Origin: Opitutus sp. ER46
GTDB lineage: Bacteria > Verrucomicrobiota > Verrucomicrobiia > Opitutales > Opitutaceae
NCBI RefSeq assembly: GCF_003054705.1
Contig: NZ_QAYX01000015.1
Coordinates: 43,771 to 107,770 of the forward strand
DNA length: 64,000 nt
Direction of reading: 5' to 3'
Shown piece by piece: positions 1 to 9,601 of this stretch (positions are counted from its first letter, which is position 1; each line of letters begins with the position of its first letter). The notes under the pieces were generated by a model. The model saw only the letters and a list, made by a program, of their open reading frames with translations. It had not been told where the DNA came from and searched no databases. The position numbers and the translations under genes are program-made.

Positions 1-106
1 ACGACGCGAACCCAGCCGCGAAAGCCCGCGGTCCTCGCTCCCGCTCACGCCTTCCCCCCGGCGCCCGCCCACCCCAGGTTTTCGCGCCCGTTCGCGCCTT
101 TCGCGG
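1..106 (+). repeat. R1 dispersed repeat, copy 1 (cut by window edge)
   Basis: Left-truncated copy of the R1 element. It is nearly identical to the copy at 303-416 and related to those at 37681, 61684, 61834 and 63852. Typical parts are a left end rich in CCGCGAA and CGCGAACCCAGCCGCG, a central less conserved part, and a right end TTTCGCGG that is an imperfect reverse complement of the left end. All copies have the same orientation in this window. No gene is supported between 1 and 581. After both copies 1 and 2 the motif ATTCGTGGTTAA follows within about 60 bp, so 1-165 and about 300-470 look like a longer duplicated unit. Confidence 0.75.
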
Positions 107-302
107 TTCCCATCCTCCGTCCCTCCACATTCGTGTCCCTTCGTATGCATTCGTGGTTAAGTCCGGTCTGAACCGCGATCAGCCACGAACACGCGGTCGT
201 CTGCCCCGACCTTCCTTGGTTCGAAACCGGCAACCTTCAAACCTGCAACCTGCCAACGTCGCACGCGCGGTTCAGCGCCCCCTTCCCCAATACCTGAGCT
301 CA

Positions 303-416
303 CCGCGAACGCCCGCGAACCCAGCCGCGAAAACCCTCGGTCCTCGCTCCCGCTCACGCCTTCGCCCCCAGCGCCCGCCCACCCCAGGTTTTCGCGCCCG
401 TTCGCGCCTTTCGCGG
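303..416 (+). repeat. R1 dispersed repeat, copy 2
   Basis: Complete R1 copy, about 114 bp. It differs from copy 1 by only a few bases over their shared length and carries the same CGCCCGTTCGCGCCTTTCGCGG right end. Pairing of the two ends would give a long imperfect stem. The remaining bases of 1-581 hold AACCTTCAAACCTGCAACC-type low-complexity sequence and no credible gene. Confidence 0.75.
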
Positions 417-581
417 TTCCCATCGCGCGTGAGCTGATCACTCGTGCTCTTCAGCCATTCGTGGTTAACCGAAGGCCTTGCTGATCATCCGCCCCTTGTG
501 CCTTCACCCCGAGGCCCATGGGGCTGGACCGCGGGCGGTGCTGAACGATGCGCGTGGTTCGTTGGCTATGCCGCGTTCGGC

Positions 582-1676
582 TCAGGCGTGATCCAGCGTC
601 ACGACGGAATCGCGTTCCACCAGCGTGGGCTCGACGAGCACCTCCACGCTGAGCGGTTCATCCGGGTGCCGCATCCGCCAGAGCAGCTGGTCCACGGTGC
701 GGCGGCCGATGAAGTCCGCATGCACGTCGATGGCCGTCGGCGCCGGGTTCAAATCCATCACCAGGGACATCTCGTTGTTGCACGAGACCACGCTCACATC
801 GACGCCCGCGCGCAGGCGGCGCCGCTCGAGCGCCGAATAGAGCTGCACCGCCGCCCGGTCCGACGGTACGAACAGCGCGGTCGGCCGCGTCTTCACCGGC
901 AGCTTGATCCAGCGGTCGACCAGCGTATTCACGTTGCCCTGCTGCGTCGTGGCCGGCAGCGGCCACACCAGCGGATCGCGTCGCTCGCTCTCCAGGATCG
1001 TTGCCTCGCAGCCCGCGCGGTCCGCGCAGGCCATGAAGCCCGTCTTGAGCCGCTCGAACTGCGTCTGCCCCGGCTTCGGGTTCAGGAAGCCGAGCCGCCG
1101 ATGCCCCTTGTCGCGGAAATGCTGCACGACCAGCCGCGTCGCGACCGTCGTGTCGAAGTTGCAGTGGTCGCCGCGCGCGTTCTCCAGCCGGCCCATCAGC
1201 CACACGTGGGGGATGCGATAAACGTGCGCGAGCAACTCGCACTCGGCCTCGGGCGGCAGGACGCCCTGGTTCGGGCCCTTCAGGATCAGCCCATCAACGC
1301 GTTTCTCCGCCAGGAACGGCGGCACGCGGTCCCCGCGCGGCACGTTGGCGATCATGATATTCCGGCCCAGCCCGGCGAGCGCGTGCTCGATGCCCTGGAG
1401 CGCCGCGCCGATGACCGGCAGGTGCGCGAGGGTGTCCTCCATGCCGAAGATGATGATCGCGATGTTGCCCAGCTGCGTGGGCGCCGCCGGCGCGGCCGGT
1501 GCGGACCGTCGCTGGCGCAGCCGCGTGTAGTTCAGCTCCCGTGCCGCATTCAGCACGCGCGCGCGGATCTCGGCGTTCACGTCCGCGTAGTTGTTCAGCA
1601 CGCGGGAAACGGTCCCGAGGGACACGTCCGCCGCCTTGGCGACATCAGTGATCGTGGCTGCCTTGGTCTTGGCCAT
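582..1676 (-). CDS. LacI-family transcriptional regulator
   Basis: A 364-residue DNA-binding regulator. The N-terminal LacI helix-turn-helix is clear: ITDVAKAADVSLGTVSRVLN at residues 9-28, with the recognition helix around 19-28. A periplasmic-binding-protein-like sugar-sensing domain fills about 75-364 and ends in the family-typical VEPTLVERDSV. The hinge is unusual: the standard Y-x-P-N helix is replaced by NYTRLRQRR followed by a Pro/Ala-rich linker at about 58-70. The ATG at 1676 begins a lysine-rich start typical of the family. It lies downstream of and in the same direction as the ABC operon ending at 1907, with a 230-bp gap. No sugar genes adjoin it, so its ligand and targets are unknown; it is unrelated in binding-site context to the LacI gene at 51557. 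Confidence 0.9.
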   Translation of the reverse strand: MAKTKAATITDVAKAADVSLGTVSRVLNNYADVNAEIRARVLNAARELNYTRLRQRRSAPAAPAAPTQLGNIAIIIFGMEDTLAHLPVIGAALQGIEHALAGLGRNIMIANVPRGDRVPPFLAEKRVDGLILKGPNQGVLPPEAECELLAHVYRIPHVWLMGRLENARGDHCNFDTTVATRLVVQHFRDKGHRRLGFLNPKPGQTQFERLKTGFMACADRAGCEATILESERRDPLVWPLPATTQQGNVNTLVDRWIKLPVKTRPTALFVPSDRAAVQLYSALERRRLRAGVDVSVVSCNNEMSLVMDLNPAPTAIDVHADFIGRRTVDQLLWRMRHPDEPLSVEVLVEPTLVERDSVVTLDHA

Positions 1677-1906
1677 GGAGAGGAACGTTAGGCGTGCGCA
1701 CAGCCGGTTGCCTCCGCTGGGAGCGACAACGATAGCCTCGGAACGAGACGGATGACGCGGCGCATGAAAGAAGGCCCCCGGGGAGCCCGGAAGCCGGGCT
1801 GGATCTATTTCAGATGAAAGAAGAACCTGTCAATGAAGTTCATGAAATTATGTAATTCGCGCCGACTGCTCACCGCATCCTCCCTGCCGACCCAATCGCG
1901 TGTGAA
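1677..1906. other. intergenic region upstream of the LacI gene
   Basis: No gene is seen. Two exact 10-bp direct repeats ATGAAAGAAG start at 1764 and 1814, exactly 50 bp apart. Between them AGCCCGG and CCGGGCT at 1784-1800 could form a 7-bp hairpin with a 3-nt loop, without a T tract. An AT-richer stretch at 1823-1860 around TTCATGAA is the most promoter-like part of the gap and would serve the minus-strand regulator gene. Confidence 0.35.
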
Positions 1907-3577
1907 CTACCGCTTCCGCTGCAACGCCTCGACCGAGGCCTTCACCGGCGCTCGCGCCACCTCGTCCCATCCGACCACCGCGAGTGTCAGGTGCTCGGCG
2001 TACTGAGGATCGGCAAGCACCCAAGCATCTCCCCGACGCCAGACCGTCATCGTGCTCGGGGCGGGCGACGTCGAAGGTGTGATGATCATCCCGCCGACCC
2101 AGACGCCGCTCGCCGGCCAGATGCGGTCGGCTCGCACGACCTCGTTCATTTGCCGGTTGAGAAACACGTAAACGGGTGCGTCAGCCCGCCAAGTTTGCTG
2201 CCCCAACAGTAGCTCCGCCGCCGACATCACGCGCGCCACGCGCATGGTCACGTCCAGTGATTCGTGGGGCAATGACGTGCGTCTGGTGACCCTCCGTTCG
2301 GTCGAAACGGACTCCACTAGAAATGCAGAGCCAGCCCTCCGAAGGCACGCACCCTGGTGCAAGCCAATTTCTCCGAGCACCAAAGGACGCAGGATCCGCA
2401 ACTGCGCCGTTAGTTCCAATCTCGGTGCCGCAGGGATCCGCGGCAGGAACCCCGCGCCACGACCCGACAACGTCAACGCCGTCGCACGCCGCTGCGGCGG
2501 CGGCCTGGAGGCCCGGGCCGTGAACCAGCGCTGCGTCTCGGGGTCAGCGACTGGTTCGGGCATACCCAGCGCATGACGGAGTGGCGCTTGTGATACCCGC
2601 CGCCCGAACTGCATTCTCAGCTTCGTCTCTGAGGCATCTGGCCAAACGAGGAGCGAGCGAGCCGAAACCAGTTCGCACTGGTAGATATCCAAATAGTGCG
2701 GCGGGACATCCACCTCGACGTCCAAGCGCACTCGGGTCGTTCGGTCAGGTAATCCGTATGCTGAGGCAGACCGGACCTTCACCTGCGGGTCGCGCACATT
2801 CTCGGTCTCCAAGCGCCAGACGCGCGAATTGCCCCCCTCCGTGCTCGCCTGGATCGCCTCTTCCGCGAGACGCCCGGCAAATCCGCTTCCGGCCAGACCC
2901 AGTACGAGCACCGCAACGGACAGCGCCGTTCGGCGGAATGTGTACTGCAGGACGAGAACGATCGCCGCGACAGCCGCGAAGACAACCAACGCCAGCTGCA
3001 AGACAGCAAAGGACCAAACAGCGCCTCCCGAGACGCCAACCACGAATCCACTCCAGAACAGCGCCCCGGCCCCGAGCGCGGCCGCTACCGCCAGCGACCA
3101 AATCAGAACCCGGCTAAAGGTGTCGGTCAGCGCCGCCATCGCCGCGGCAGGCAGCACCACGACGAGTTGCAGGAGCGCCACCCCAACGACCACCCCGCCC
3201 ACTTGAGTCAAAGTCAGATCAAAGTACCACCACCATGGCCCATGCAGCAGGATCGGCACTGCGATGAGCCCGAGCAGCAGGACGCTGAGCTTCGCCGTCA
3301 GCAGTCGCCACGTGCCAATCGGGCGGGTCTGCCAGAAGGCCCGCGTTCCGACCACAGGGTCTTCCTGCACCACCATCGCCGTGATGAGAAACGTGAGCGC
3401 GGCAACGATTCCCTTCGGCCACGCCAGACCGGAGGCAATCGTCGGGAAGGTCAGCCCGACGTCGAGGAAGGCGGCGAAGCCTAACCCGAGCTCAACTGCG
3501 ACCGCCAGCCACAGTCCGATCAGAAGCGGCAGTACCCGCCGCAGGTCCTTTTTGATGATTGCGATGATGGTGTTCAT
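1907..3577 (-). CDS. ABC-2-type transporter permease with large C-terminal domain
   Basis: A 556-residue membrane protein, last gene of the GntR-ATPase-permease-permease operon. Residues about 1-245 contain six or seven hydrophobic segments. The cytoplasmic motif VVGTRAFWQTRPIGTWRLL is shared, with changes, by the preceding permease (LVGTTTFWRTRPIAPLRLL), so the two are paralogues and probably pair as a heterodimer. The remaining roughly 300 residues are soluble, arginine-rich and of no family I recognise; the expected side is extracytoplasmic. The ATG overlaps the preceding gene's TGA in an ATGA arrangement at 3574-3577, which fixes the start and implies translational coupling. Substrate unknown; YtrA-regulated transporters are often linked to envelope stress or antibiotic response, but nothing here proves that. 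Confidence 0.8.
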   Translation of the reverse strand: MNTIIAIIKKDLRRVLPLLIGLWLAVAVELGLGFAAFLDVGLTFPTIASGLAWPKGIVAALTFLITAMVVQEDPVVGTRAFWQTRPIGTWRLLTAKLSVLLLGLIAVPILLHGPWWWYFDLTLTQVGGVVVGVALLQLVVVLPAAAMAALTDTFSRVLIWSLAVAAALGAGALFWSGFVVGVSGGAVWSFAVLQLALVVFAAVAAIVLVLQYTFRRTALSVAVLVLGLAGSGFAGRLAEEAIQASTEGGNSRVWRLETENVRDPQVKVRSASAYGLPDRTTRVRLDVEVDVPPHYLDIYQCELVSARSLLVWPDASETKLRMQFGRRVSQAPLRHALGMPEPVADPETQRWFTARASRPPPQRRATALTLSGRGAGFLPRIPAAPRLELTAQLRILRPLVLGEIGLHQGACLRRAGSAFLVESVSTERRVTRRTSLPHESLDVTMRVARVMSAAELLLGQQTWRADAPVYVFLNRQMNEVVRADRIWPASGVWVGGMIITPSTSPAPSTMTVWRRGDAWVLADPQYAEHLTLAVVGWDEVARAPVKASVEALQRKR

Positions 3578-5097
3578 GGCGCGACTTCCCCCTCAGCGGC
3601 GACGTCAACCGGCTGGCTCACCATTCGGTCACTCGTGATTTCGACCCAGCGAATCGTCGTGGGGACGCGCGGCGATGTGACCCACTCCGTGGCCAGATCG
3701 GGTACAAGGTAGGCCGCGACGCGCGCGGTCACTCCGTTGGCCGAGACCTCGGCCGTTGAAGGAGCAACGAGGCGACATAGTTCGCCCGTCCGGAGGTTGT
3801 GCAGGAACGGACGCACCGCCCAGCCCCGCAGCGCCAACTCATTCCCCAGCCGGGCGGAAAAGCTCGAGACCTCGCTCGTGGGTCTCCGTTCGAGGAAGGC
3901 GAGTCGCCAGCGCGTGTCCCCGCTCCGTTCGGCACCCAGATACTGCCGGATTTCGCTGCCGCTGCGCCACATCGCGCCCGGCTGCATCGCAACGTCCGGA
4001 AATGAGGTGAAGTGCAGGCGGCGGAACAGGAGTTCGCCTTTGAACCGCCCTGGGCCGGGCTCCTGCCGCAACGGCCTGCCATCCGGGCGGATCATCCCCA
4101 AGTGCCAAACCAGAGCGGCAGGCGGACGCCAATCGGTGAGTTGCTCCTCTCCCCATTCGCCCAGGGGCCGCAACACGACTGGCTGCTCACGCCCCGCGGA
4201 TAGAATCACCCCGCGCCCATAGACCGGCGCCAAGTACGCGCCCTCCTGCTCACCGCTTCGGACTTCGATACTCCCGGGTCGATCTCCGACTGTCGCCCAC
4301 GTGACTTTGAGCTCCGCTGGCCGCACACCCGCCGCCGGCCACGGAGCCTCCTCGAATCGAAGGTGCCCAGTCGGGAAAACCTGTCCCCAAAACCGCAGCG
4401 CCACCAATCCCGCGACCAGCACCGCCCAAATCGCCCACGTCTTCCGTCCCAGGTACTGGCCGACCAGCAACACCAACGCTCCGGCAACCATCAGCCCGAG
4501 CAGGAGCGTCCGATCAACCGGGCCCAAAACCTCCAAGTCCTGGCTAAAGGAGGGCGTCTGGAAGAGGCGCCCGGCGCAAAACATCACGGCCACGAGGAAA
4601 ACCACGGACGCGATAAACATGTGCCCGGCATTCCGCGTCAGCGAGGCAACCAGCAAGCCGGGCACGAGCACGACGAGTTGCAGTCCGCAGAAGCTCCACG
4701 CGCAGCCGAGGACGTCGGCCGGCGTGAAGCTGCACCGAAACCAAATCGGCACGAGCAAGAGTACGGGCGCGACAAGGAACAGCAGCACCGCCGCGAGCAG
4801 CTTTGCGGTCAGCAGCCGCAAGGGGGCAATGGGGCGGGTGCGCCAAAACGTCGTCGTCCCGACCAGGACGTCCTGCTGTACGATACCGCCGGCGAGCATG
4901 TAGCCGGTGACCAGTTGCAGTATCATCACGACGGAGACATAGGCGCCGATCGCGTACAGATCGCTGGCGAACGGTGGGCTCGAGGGCCCTGCCCTTAGCA
5001 ATAGCACCGGTCCCGCCACCACCAGCAGCAGCCAGAGCGCCACCGGCCAGGCCAGCCGGCGCATGTCCTTGGCCGCGATATGCCAGATCAGCTTCAC
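3574..5097 (-). CDS. ABC-2-type transporter permease, paralogue of the next gene
   Basis: A 507-residue membrane protein beginning VKLIWHIAAKDMRRLAWPV. I chose the GTG at 5097 because it overlaps the ATPase stop (GTGA at 5094-5097) and gives the same IxxKDxRR amino-terminus as its downstream paralogue; the open frame upstream of it is low-complexity. Residues about 15-250 carry six or seven membrane spans, with the shared TRPI motif near residue 85-100. A soluble C-terminal domain of about 250 residues follows, a feature not usual in simple ABC-2 permeases. It lies between the ATPase and the second permease, overlapping both by 4 bp, so the three should be made in matched amounts. Confidence 0.8.
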   Translation of the reverse strand: MKLIWHIAAKDMRRLAWPVALWLLLVVAGPVLLLRAGPSSPPFASDLYAIGAYVSVVMILQLVTGYMLAGGIVQQDVLVGTTTFWRTRPIAPLRLLTAKLLAAVLLFLVAPVLLLVPIWFRCSFTPADVLGCAWSFCGLQLVVLVPGLLVASLTRNAGHMFIASVVFLVAVMFCAGRLFQTPSFSQDLEVLGPVDRTLLLGLMVAGALVLLVGQYLGRKTWAIWAVLVAGLVALRFWGQVFPTGHLRFEEAPWPAAGVRPAELKVTWATVGDRPGSIEVRSGEQEGAYLAPVYGRGVILSAGREQPVVLRPLGEWGEEQLTDWRPPAALVWHLGMIRPDGRPLRQEPGPGRFKGELLFRRLHFTSFPDVAMQPGAMWRSGSEIRQYLGAERSGDTRWRLAFLERRPTSEVSSFSARLGNELALRGWAVRPFLHNLRTGELCRLVAPSTAEVSANGVTARVAAYLVPDLATEWVTSPRVPTTIRWVEITSDRMVSQPVDVAAEGEVAP

Positions 5098-6011
5098 CGG
5101 CCCACCTCCTGACCGGCCGCCGCGCGACCGGCGCGCGCCAGCACCAGAAAGATCTCCCGCAGCGTCATGGGCTTCGCCACCACGCTCGCCCGCGGGAACC
5201 GTTCCCGACACGCCTGCTCCGTCGCCGCCCGCTCGTAGTCCGACGCCACGAACCGCACCAGACTCCCGCTGCGCTCCACCTCGAGCCACGTCGCGGGCAC
5301 GTTCGCCAGGTCCGCCGTGCCGTCATCCAGGCTCACCTCTACCTGCCGAAAACGCTGCTGCAGTGCTTCGGTCGTCTCCGCCAGCCGCAGCCGCCCGGCC
5401 TCGATCATCGCCACCCGGTCCGCCAGCCGCTCCACCTCGTCGATGTCGTGCGAGGACACGAACACTGTCCACTCACCCTGCGTCGACACCTCGAGCACGC
5501 CGCGGATGAACTCGTCCCGCACCAACGGGTCCAGCCCGCTGAAGGGCTCGTCCAACACCAGCAGCTTCGGCCGGTACGCCAGCGAGGACAGCAGCGCCGC
5601 CTTCATCAGCATCCCGCGCGAGAGGTGCTTCAACTTCCGCTCCTCCGGCAACGCGAACTGCGCCAGCAACGCCTTCTCCAGGTCCCGGTCCCAGGTCGGA
5701 TAAAACGGCCGGCAGTAGTCCAGGAGCTGCCGCACCGTCATCCAGAGTGGCAGTTCCTGGTTTTCGGAGACGTAACCGATCTGCGCCTTCTCCCGCTCGC
5801 CGAGCCGGCGGGAATCCACGCCCAGCACCGTCGCCGAGCCGTGCGTGGGACGCAGCAAATCGAGCATCAGCTTGATCGTCGTGGTCTTCCCCGCGCCATT
5901 CGGTCCCAGCAGCGCGAATACGCTGCCCGCCGGCACCTCCAGGTCCAGCCCGTGCACCGCCTCCGTCCGCCCAAAGCGCCGCGTCAACCCGTGCGTCTCG
6001 ATGATGTTCAT
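5094..6011 (-). CDS. ABC transporter ATP-binding protein
   Basis: A 305-residue nucleotide-binding subunit. The Walker A motif GPNGAGKTT is at residues 36-44, the Q-loop SENQELP at about 82-88, the signature is LSRGM in place of LSGGQ at about 134, Walker B LLVLDEPFSGLDP at about 152-164, and the H-loop SSHDIDEVERLADR follows near 190. A C-terminal extension of about 80 residues resembles that of CcmA/YtrB-type exporters. It sits 8 bp after the GntR gene and overlaps the first permease by 4 bp. It should power the heteromeric transporter encoded by the next two genes. The degenerate signature is common in YtrB-like ATPases. Confidence 0.92.
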   Translation of the reverse strand: MNIIETHGLTRRFGRTEAVHGLDLEVPAGSVFALLGPNGAGKTTTIKLMLDLLRPTHGSATVLGVDSRRLGEREKAQIGYVSENQELPLWMTVRQLLDYCRPFYPTWDRDLEKALLAQFALPEERKLKHLSRGMLMKAALLSSLAYRPKLLVLDEPFSGLDPLVRDEFIRGVLEVSTQGEWTVFVSSHDIDEVERLADRVAMIEAGRLRLAETTEALQQRFRQVEVSLDDGTADLANVPATWLEVERSGSLVRFVASDYERAATEQACRERFPRASVVAKPMTLREIFLVLARAGRAAAGQEVGR

Positions 6012-6019
6012 GAAAATCG

Positions 6020-6403
6020 CTATTTGCCGCCGAGCTTGCGCCAGTGCGCCGCCACCGACGCCTGCACGTCCTCGAGCGGCACACCCAGCTTCCGCGCCTC
6101 AACCACCAGCCGCTCCACCTCGTCGCCCAGCAGTTCGGCCTTCTCCCGCCGCCCGCCCGCCGCCGGCGCCGCCACCACGCTGCCCACCGCCGGCGTCGTC
6201 ACCAGCACCCCCTCCGCCACCAGCGAGGCCACCACCTTGTGCGCCGTGTTCGGATTCACCCGCAGTTCCTGGCTCAGCACCCGCACCGAGGGGAACTTGT
6301 CGCCCGGCCGCAACTGCCCCGCGACCACCGCCCGCTTCACCGCGAACAGGATCTGCTCCGCCACCGGCAGTCCCGGCTTCAACTCGATCGAGAACGGCAG
6401 CAT
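6020..6403 (-). CDS. GntR-family regulator, YtrA-like
   Basis: A 127-residue regulator. The winged helix spans about 8-75, with PGLPVAEQILFAVKRAVVAG and RVNPNTAHKVVASLVAEG typical of GntR. The C-terminal part is only about 45 residues, which places it in the short YtrA subfamily rather than the FadR, HutC or MocR types. It is the first gene of an operon with an ABC ATPase and two permeases, the usual YtrA arrangement. A perfect 7-bp inverted repeat lies 7 bp upstream of the ATG, overlapping the expected promoter or leader, so repression of its own operon is likely. The inducing signal is unknown. Confidence 0.9.
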   Translation of the reverse strand: MLPFSIELKPGLPVAEQILFAVKRAVVAGQLRPGDKFPSVRVLSQELRVNPNTAHKVVASLVAEGVLVTTPAVGSVVAAPAAGGRREKAELLGDEVERLVVEARKLGVPLEDVQASVAAHWRKLGGK

Positions 6404-6409
6404 GGTGCT

Positions 6410-6428
6410 GTACTAGCTGCACTAGTAC
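6410..6428. promoter_or_regulatory. putative GntR/YtrA operator
   Basis: GTACTAG, five bases, CTAGTAC: a perfect inverted repeat 7 bp before the GntR start at 6403 and 129 bp before the divergent pyrR. Position and symmetry fit a dimeric winged-helix repressor controlling its own operon. It is AT-richer than its surroundings. Assignment is by position only. Confidence 0.6.
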
Positions 6429-6556
6429 GGTTGGTACGGCAAGCCAAATTTTCCCCGCCGCTCTCGCGCGACCACCAGGGGAGCCGCACGGCGACCGGAC
6501 ACGGCGACACAAAAAGTTCTTCCCAGACTTCGCCGCACGCGTCAGAAGGATGCCTC

Positions 6557-7123
6557 GTGGCCAAACTCCAGACTATTGGCGCGAACGAAATCCATGCTGC
6601 CATCGAGCAGCTCGCCGCCGCCATTTCCCAGCAGCACGCGCGCAAACCGAAGCTCCTCCTCCTTGGCATCGCCAACGGGGGCGTCGAACTCGCCCGCCGC
6701 CTCGCCGCCGCCATCGGCCGGCACGCCCCGGGCCGCACCGTCCAGGCCGGCGTGATCGACATTTCCTTTCATCGCGACGACATCGCCCGCCACCCGGTCC
6801 CGAAGGAGTTCGTGCCGACCCATATCCCGGCCGACGTCCATGGCGCCACGGTCATCCTGGTCGACGACGTGCTCTTCTCCGGCCGCACGGTGAAGGCCGC
6901 CCTCGACGAGCTCTTCGACCACGGCCGTCCGACCAAGGTCGAGCTCGCCGTCCTCGTCGACCGCGGCGCGCGCCGGCTCCCCATCGCCGCCGACTACACC
7001 GGCCTCAGCCTCGCCGTCGCCGAATCCGAGAAGGTCGTCGTCAAGCTCGACCCGGCCAATCCCCAACGCGACGTGCTCCGCATCGAGTCCGCGCCCCTGG
7101 CTGCCCAGCAGTCCGCGAAGTGA
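6557..7123 (+). CDS. pyrR: PyrR bifunctional regulator / uracil phosphoribosyltransferase
   Basis: A 188-residue type I phosphoribosyltransferase. The PRPP loop VILVDDVLFSGRT is at about 99-111, and DISFHRDD at 68-75 matches the PyrR-specific flexible loop. In the family PyrR binds pyr mRNA leaders and has weak uracil phosphoribosyltransferase activity. The GTG at 6557 is chosen because it gives the family-length protein; the ATG at 6550 is out of frame. It is followed by pyrB and pyrC, supporting the name. I see no antiterminator-terminator pair or PyrR-type RNA motif in 6429-6556, so control by attenuation is not shown here and the protein may act mainly as an enzyme or by another mechanism. 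Confidence 0.9.
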   Translation: MAKLQTIGANEIHAAIEQLAAAISQQHARKPKLLLLGIANGGVELARRLAAAIGRHAPGRTVQAGVIDISFHRDDIARHPVPKEFVPTHIPADVHGATVILVDDVLFSGRTVKAALDELFDHGRPTKVELAVLVDRGARRLPIAADYTGLSLAVAESEKVVVKLDPANPQRDVLRIESAPLAAQQSAK

Positions 7124-7185
7124 CGCCCCGCCGCCACTCCGCTCCGCCCTCCGCCTCGTCCCCGCCCACCTCTTTTCGCACTTCC

Positions 7186-8130
<945 letters not shown>

Positions 8131-8171
8131 ACCGCCGTCCCTCTTTCGAGCCTCCTGGGCCCTTACCAACC

Positions 8172-9461
8172 ATGCCTAATCTTTGGATCCGCCACGCCCG
8201 CGTCATCGATCCCGCCTCCAAGCGCGACGAGACCGGCGATCTCTTCATCGCCGAGGGCAAGATTGTTCCCTCCCTTCCCGTCGCCGCCCGGAAGCGCGCG
8301 CGCCAGATCGACGCCCGCGGGCTCGTCGCCTGCCCCGGCCTCGTCGACATCCACGTCCACTTCCGCGAGCCCGGCCAGACGCACAAGGAGACGATCGCCA
8401 CCGGCTCCCGCGCCGCCGCCGCCGGTGGTTTCACCACCGTCGTCTGCATGCCCAATACCTCCCCCGTCGCCGACAACGCCGGGACGATCCAGTACATGAA
8501 GGACGCGATCACCCGCGACGCCGTCATCAAGGTCCTGCCCACCGGCTGCATCACCGTGGGCCAGAAGGGCCAGGCGCTCGCCCCGATCGGTTCGCTCAAG
8601 CGCGCCGGCGTGGTCGCGATCACCGACGACGGCGACTGCGTGCAATCCAACGAGCTCATGCGCCGCGCCGTCGAATACGCCAAAATGTTCGACCTGCCGG
8701 TCATGGACCACTGCCAGGATCATTCGATGACCCAGGGCGCCGTAATGAACGAGGGCCCGATGTCCGTTCGCCTCGGCCTGCGCGGCTGGCCGCACGCCGC
8801 CGAGGACCTGATCGTGGCGCGCAACATCATCCTCTCCGAACACACCGGCGCCCACATCCACCTCCAGCACATTTCCTCGCGTTTCTCGGTGGACATGATC
8901 CGCCGCGCCAAGGGCCGCGGCGTGCGCATCAGCGCGGAAGGCACCCCGCACCACATGGCGCTGACCGACGCCGCGCTCGCGACGTACGACACCAACTTCA
9001 AGATGAACCCGCCGATCCGCACCGAGGAGGACCGGCGCGCGATCATCGCCGGCCTGCGCGACGGCACGCTCGACTGCATCGCCACCGACCACGCCCCGCA
9101 CACCGAGTCGGAGAAGGACCGCGAGTTCGATTTCGCGCCCAACGGCATCATCGGACTCGAAACCGCCCTCGCCGTGTCGCTCGAGGTGCTCGTCGGCCAG
9201 AACCGCTTCAAGCTGCCCGCCGTCGTCGACCTGATGACGCGCCGGCCCGCGCAACTCCTGAACCTCCCCGCGGGCACGCTCGCCGCCGGCGCCCCCGCCG
9301 ATGTCTGCCTGTTCGACCCGGAGAAGGTCTGGCGCTACGACGCCAAGGCCGGCTTCAGCAAATCGAGCAACTCGCCCTGGCACGGACGCAACTTCACCGG
9401 CCGGGTCGTCACCACGATCTGCGATGGCCGCGTGGTGTACGACCACGGGAAGATCAAGTAA
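8172..9461 (+). CDS. pyrC: dihydroorotase
   Basis: A 429-residue zinc amidohydrolase, type I, cyclising carbamoyl aspartate to dihydroorotate. The metal motif DIHVHFREPG at 59-68 (HxH), the SAEGTPHH segment near 256-263 and ATDHAPH near 304-310 carry the expected metal ligands and catalytic aspartate. The chain ends with the family beta-sandwich strands. It is last in the pyrR-pyrB-pyrC run and is followed 24 bp later by a strong intrinsic terminator. ATG 8172 gives the normal amino-terminus (MPNLWIRHARVIDP). Confidence 0.95.
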   Translation: MPNLWIRHARVIDPASKRDETGDLFIAEGKIVPSLPVAARKRARQIDARGLVACPGLVDIHVHFREPGQTHKETIATGSRAAAAGGFTTVVCMPNTSPVADNAGTIQYMKDAITRDAVIKVLPTGCITVGQKGQALAPIGSLKRAGVVAITDDGDCVQSNELMRRAVEYAKMFDLPVMDHCQDHSMTQGAVMNEGPMSVRLGLRGWPHAAEDLIVARNIILSEHTGAHIHLQHISSRFSVDMIRRAKGRGVRISAEGTPHHMALTDAALATYDTNFKMNPPIRTEEDRRAIIAGLRDGTLDCIATDHAPHTESEKDREFDFAPNGIIGLETALAVSLEVLVGQNRFKLPAVVDLMTRRPAQLLNLPAGTLAAGAPADVCLFDPEKVWRYDAKAGFSKSSNSPWHGRNFTGRVVTTICDGRVVYDHGKIK

Positions 9462-9485
9462 CCCGCGTCCGCTTCGCTCACTTAC

Positions 9486-9513
9486 AGGCCGCCCCTCCCG
9501 GGCGGCCTTTTTT
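9486..9513 (+). terminator. intrinsic terminator of the pyr operon
   Basis: AGGCCGCC and GGGCGGCCT form a GC-rich stem around a short CCTCCC-containing loop, followed directly by a run of six T, 24 bp after the pyrC stop. Confidence 0.9.
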
Positions 9514-9601
9514 ATCGGGTGAGGTCCGCCGGACGCACCAGCAGTTCGACCGATTCTCTGTCGTTGCAGGCGCCCGGAAATTCCTCAGCACTCTCTCCCT
9601 C

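Noticed and set aside
444..1691. Long open frame opposite the LacI gene
   Set aside because: Arginine/histidine-rich composition typical of antisense frames in GC-rich DNA; the LacI frame on the other strand has clear motifs. Many other long frames in the window were dropped for the same reason.
1784..1800. AGCCCGG-AAG-CCGGGCT hairpin as a terminator
   Set aside because: No T tract on either strand next to the stem.
8183..9601. Long open frame continuing upstream of the CPBP protease start
   Set aside because: It runs through pyrC in another frame and has shadow composition; the conserved protein begins at 9602.
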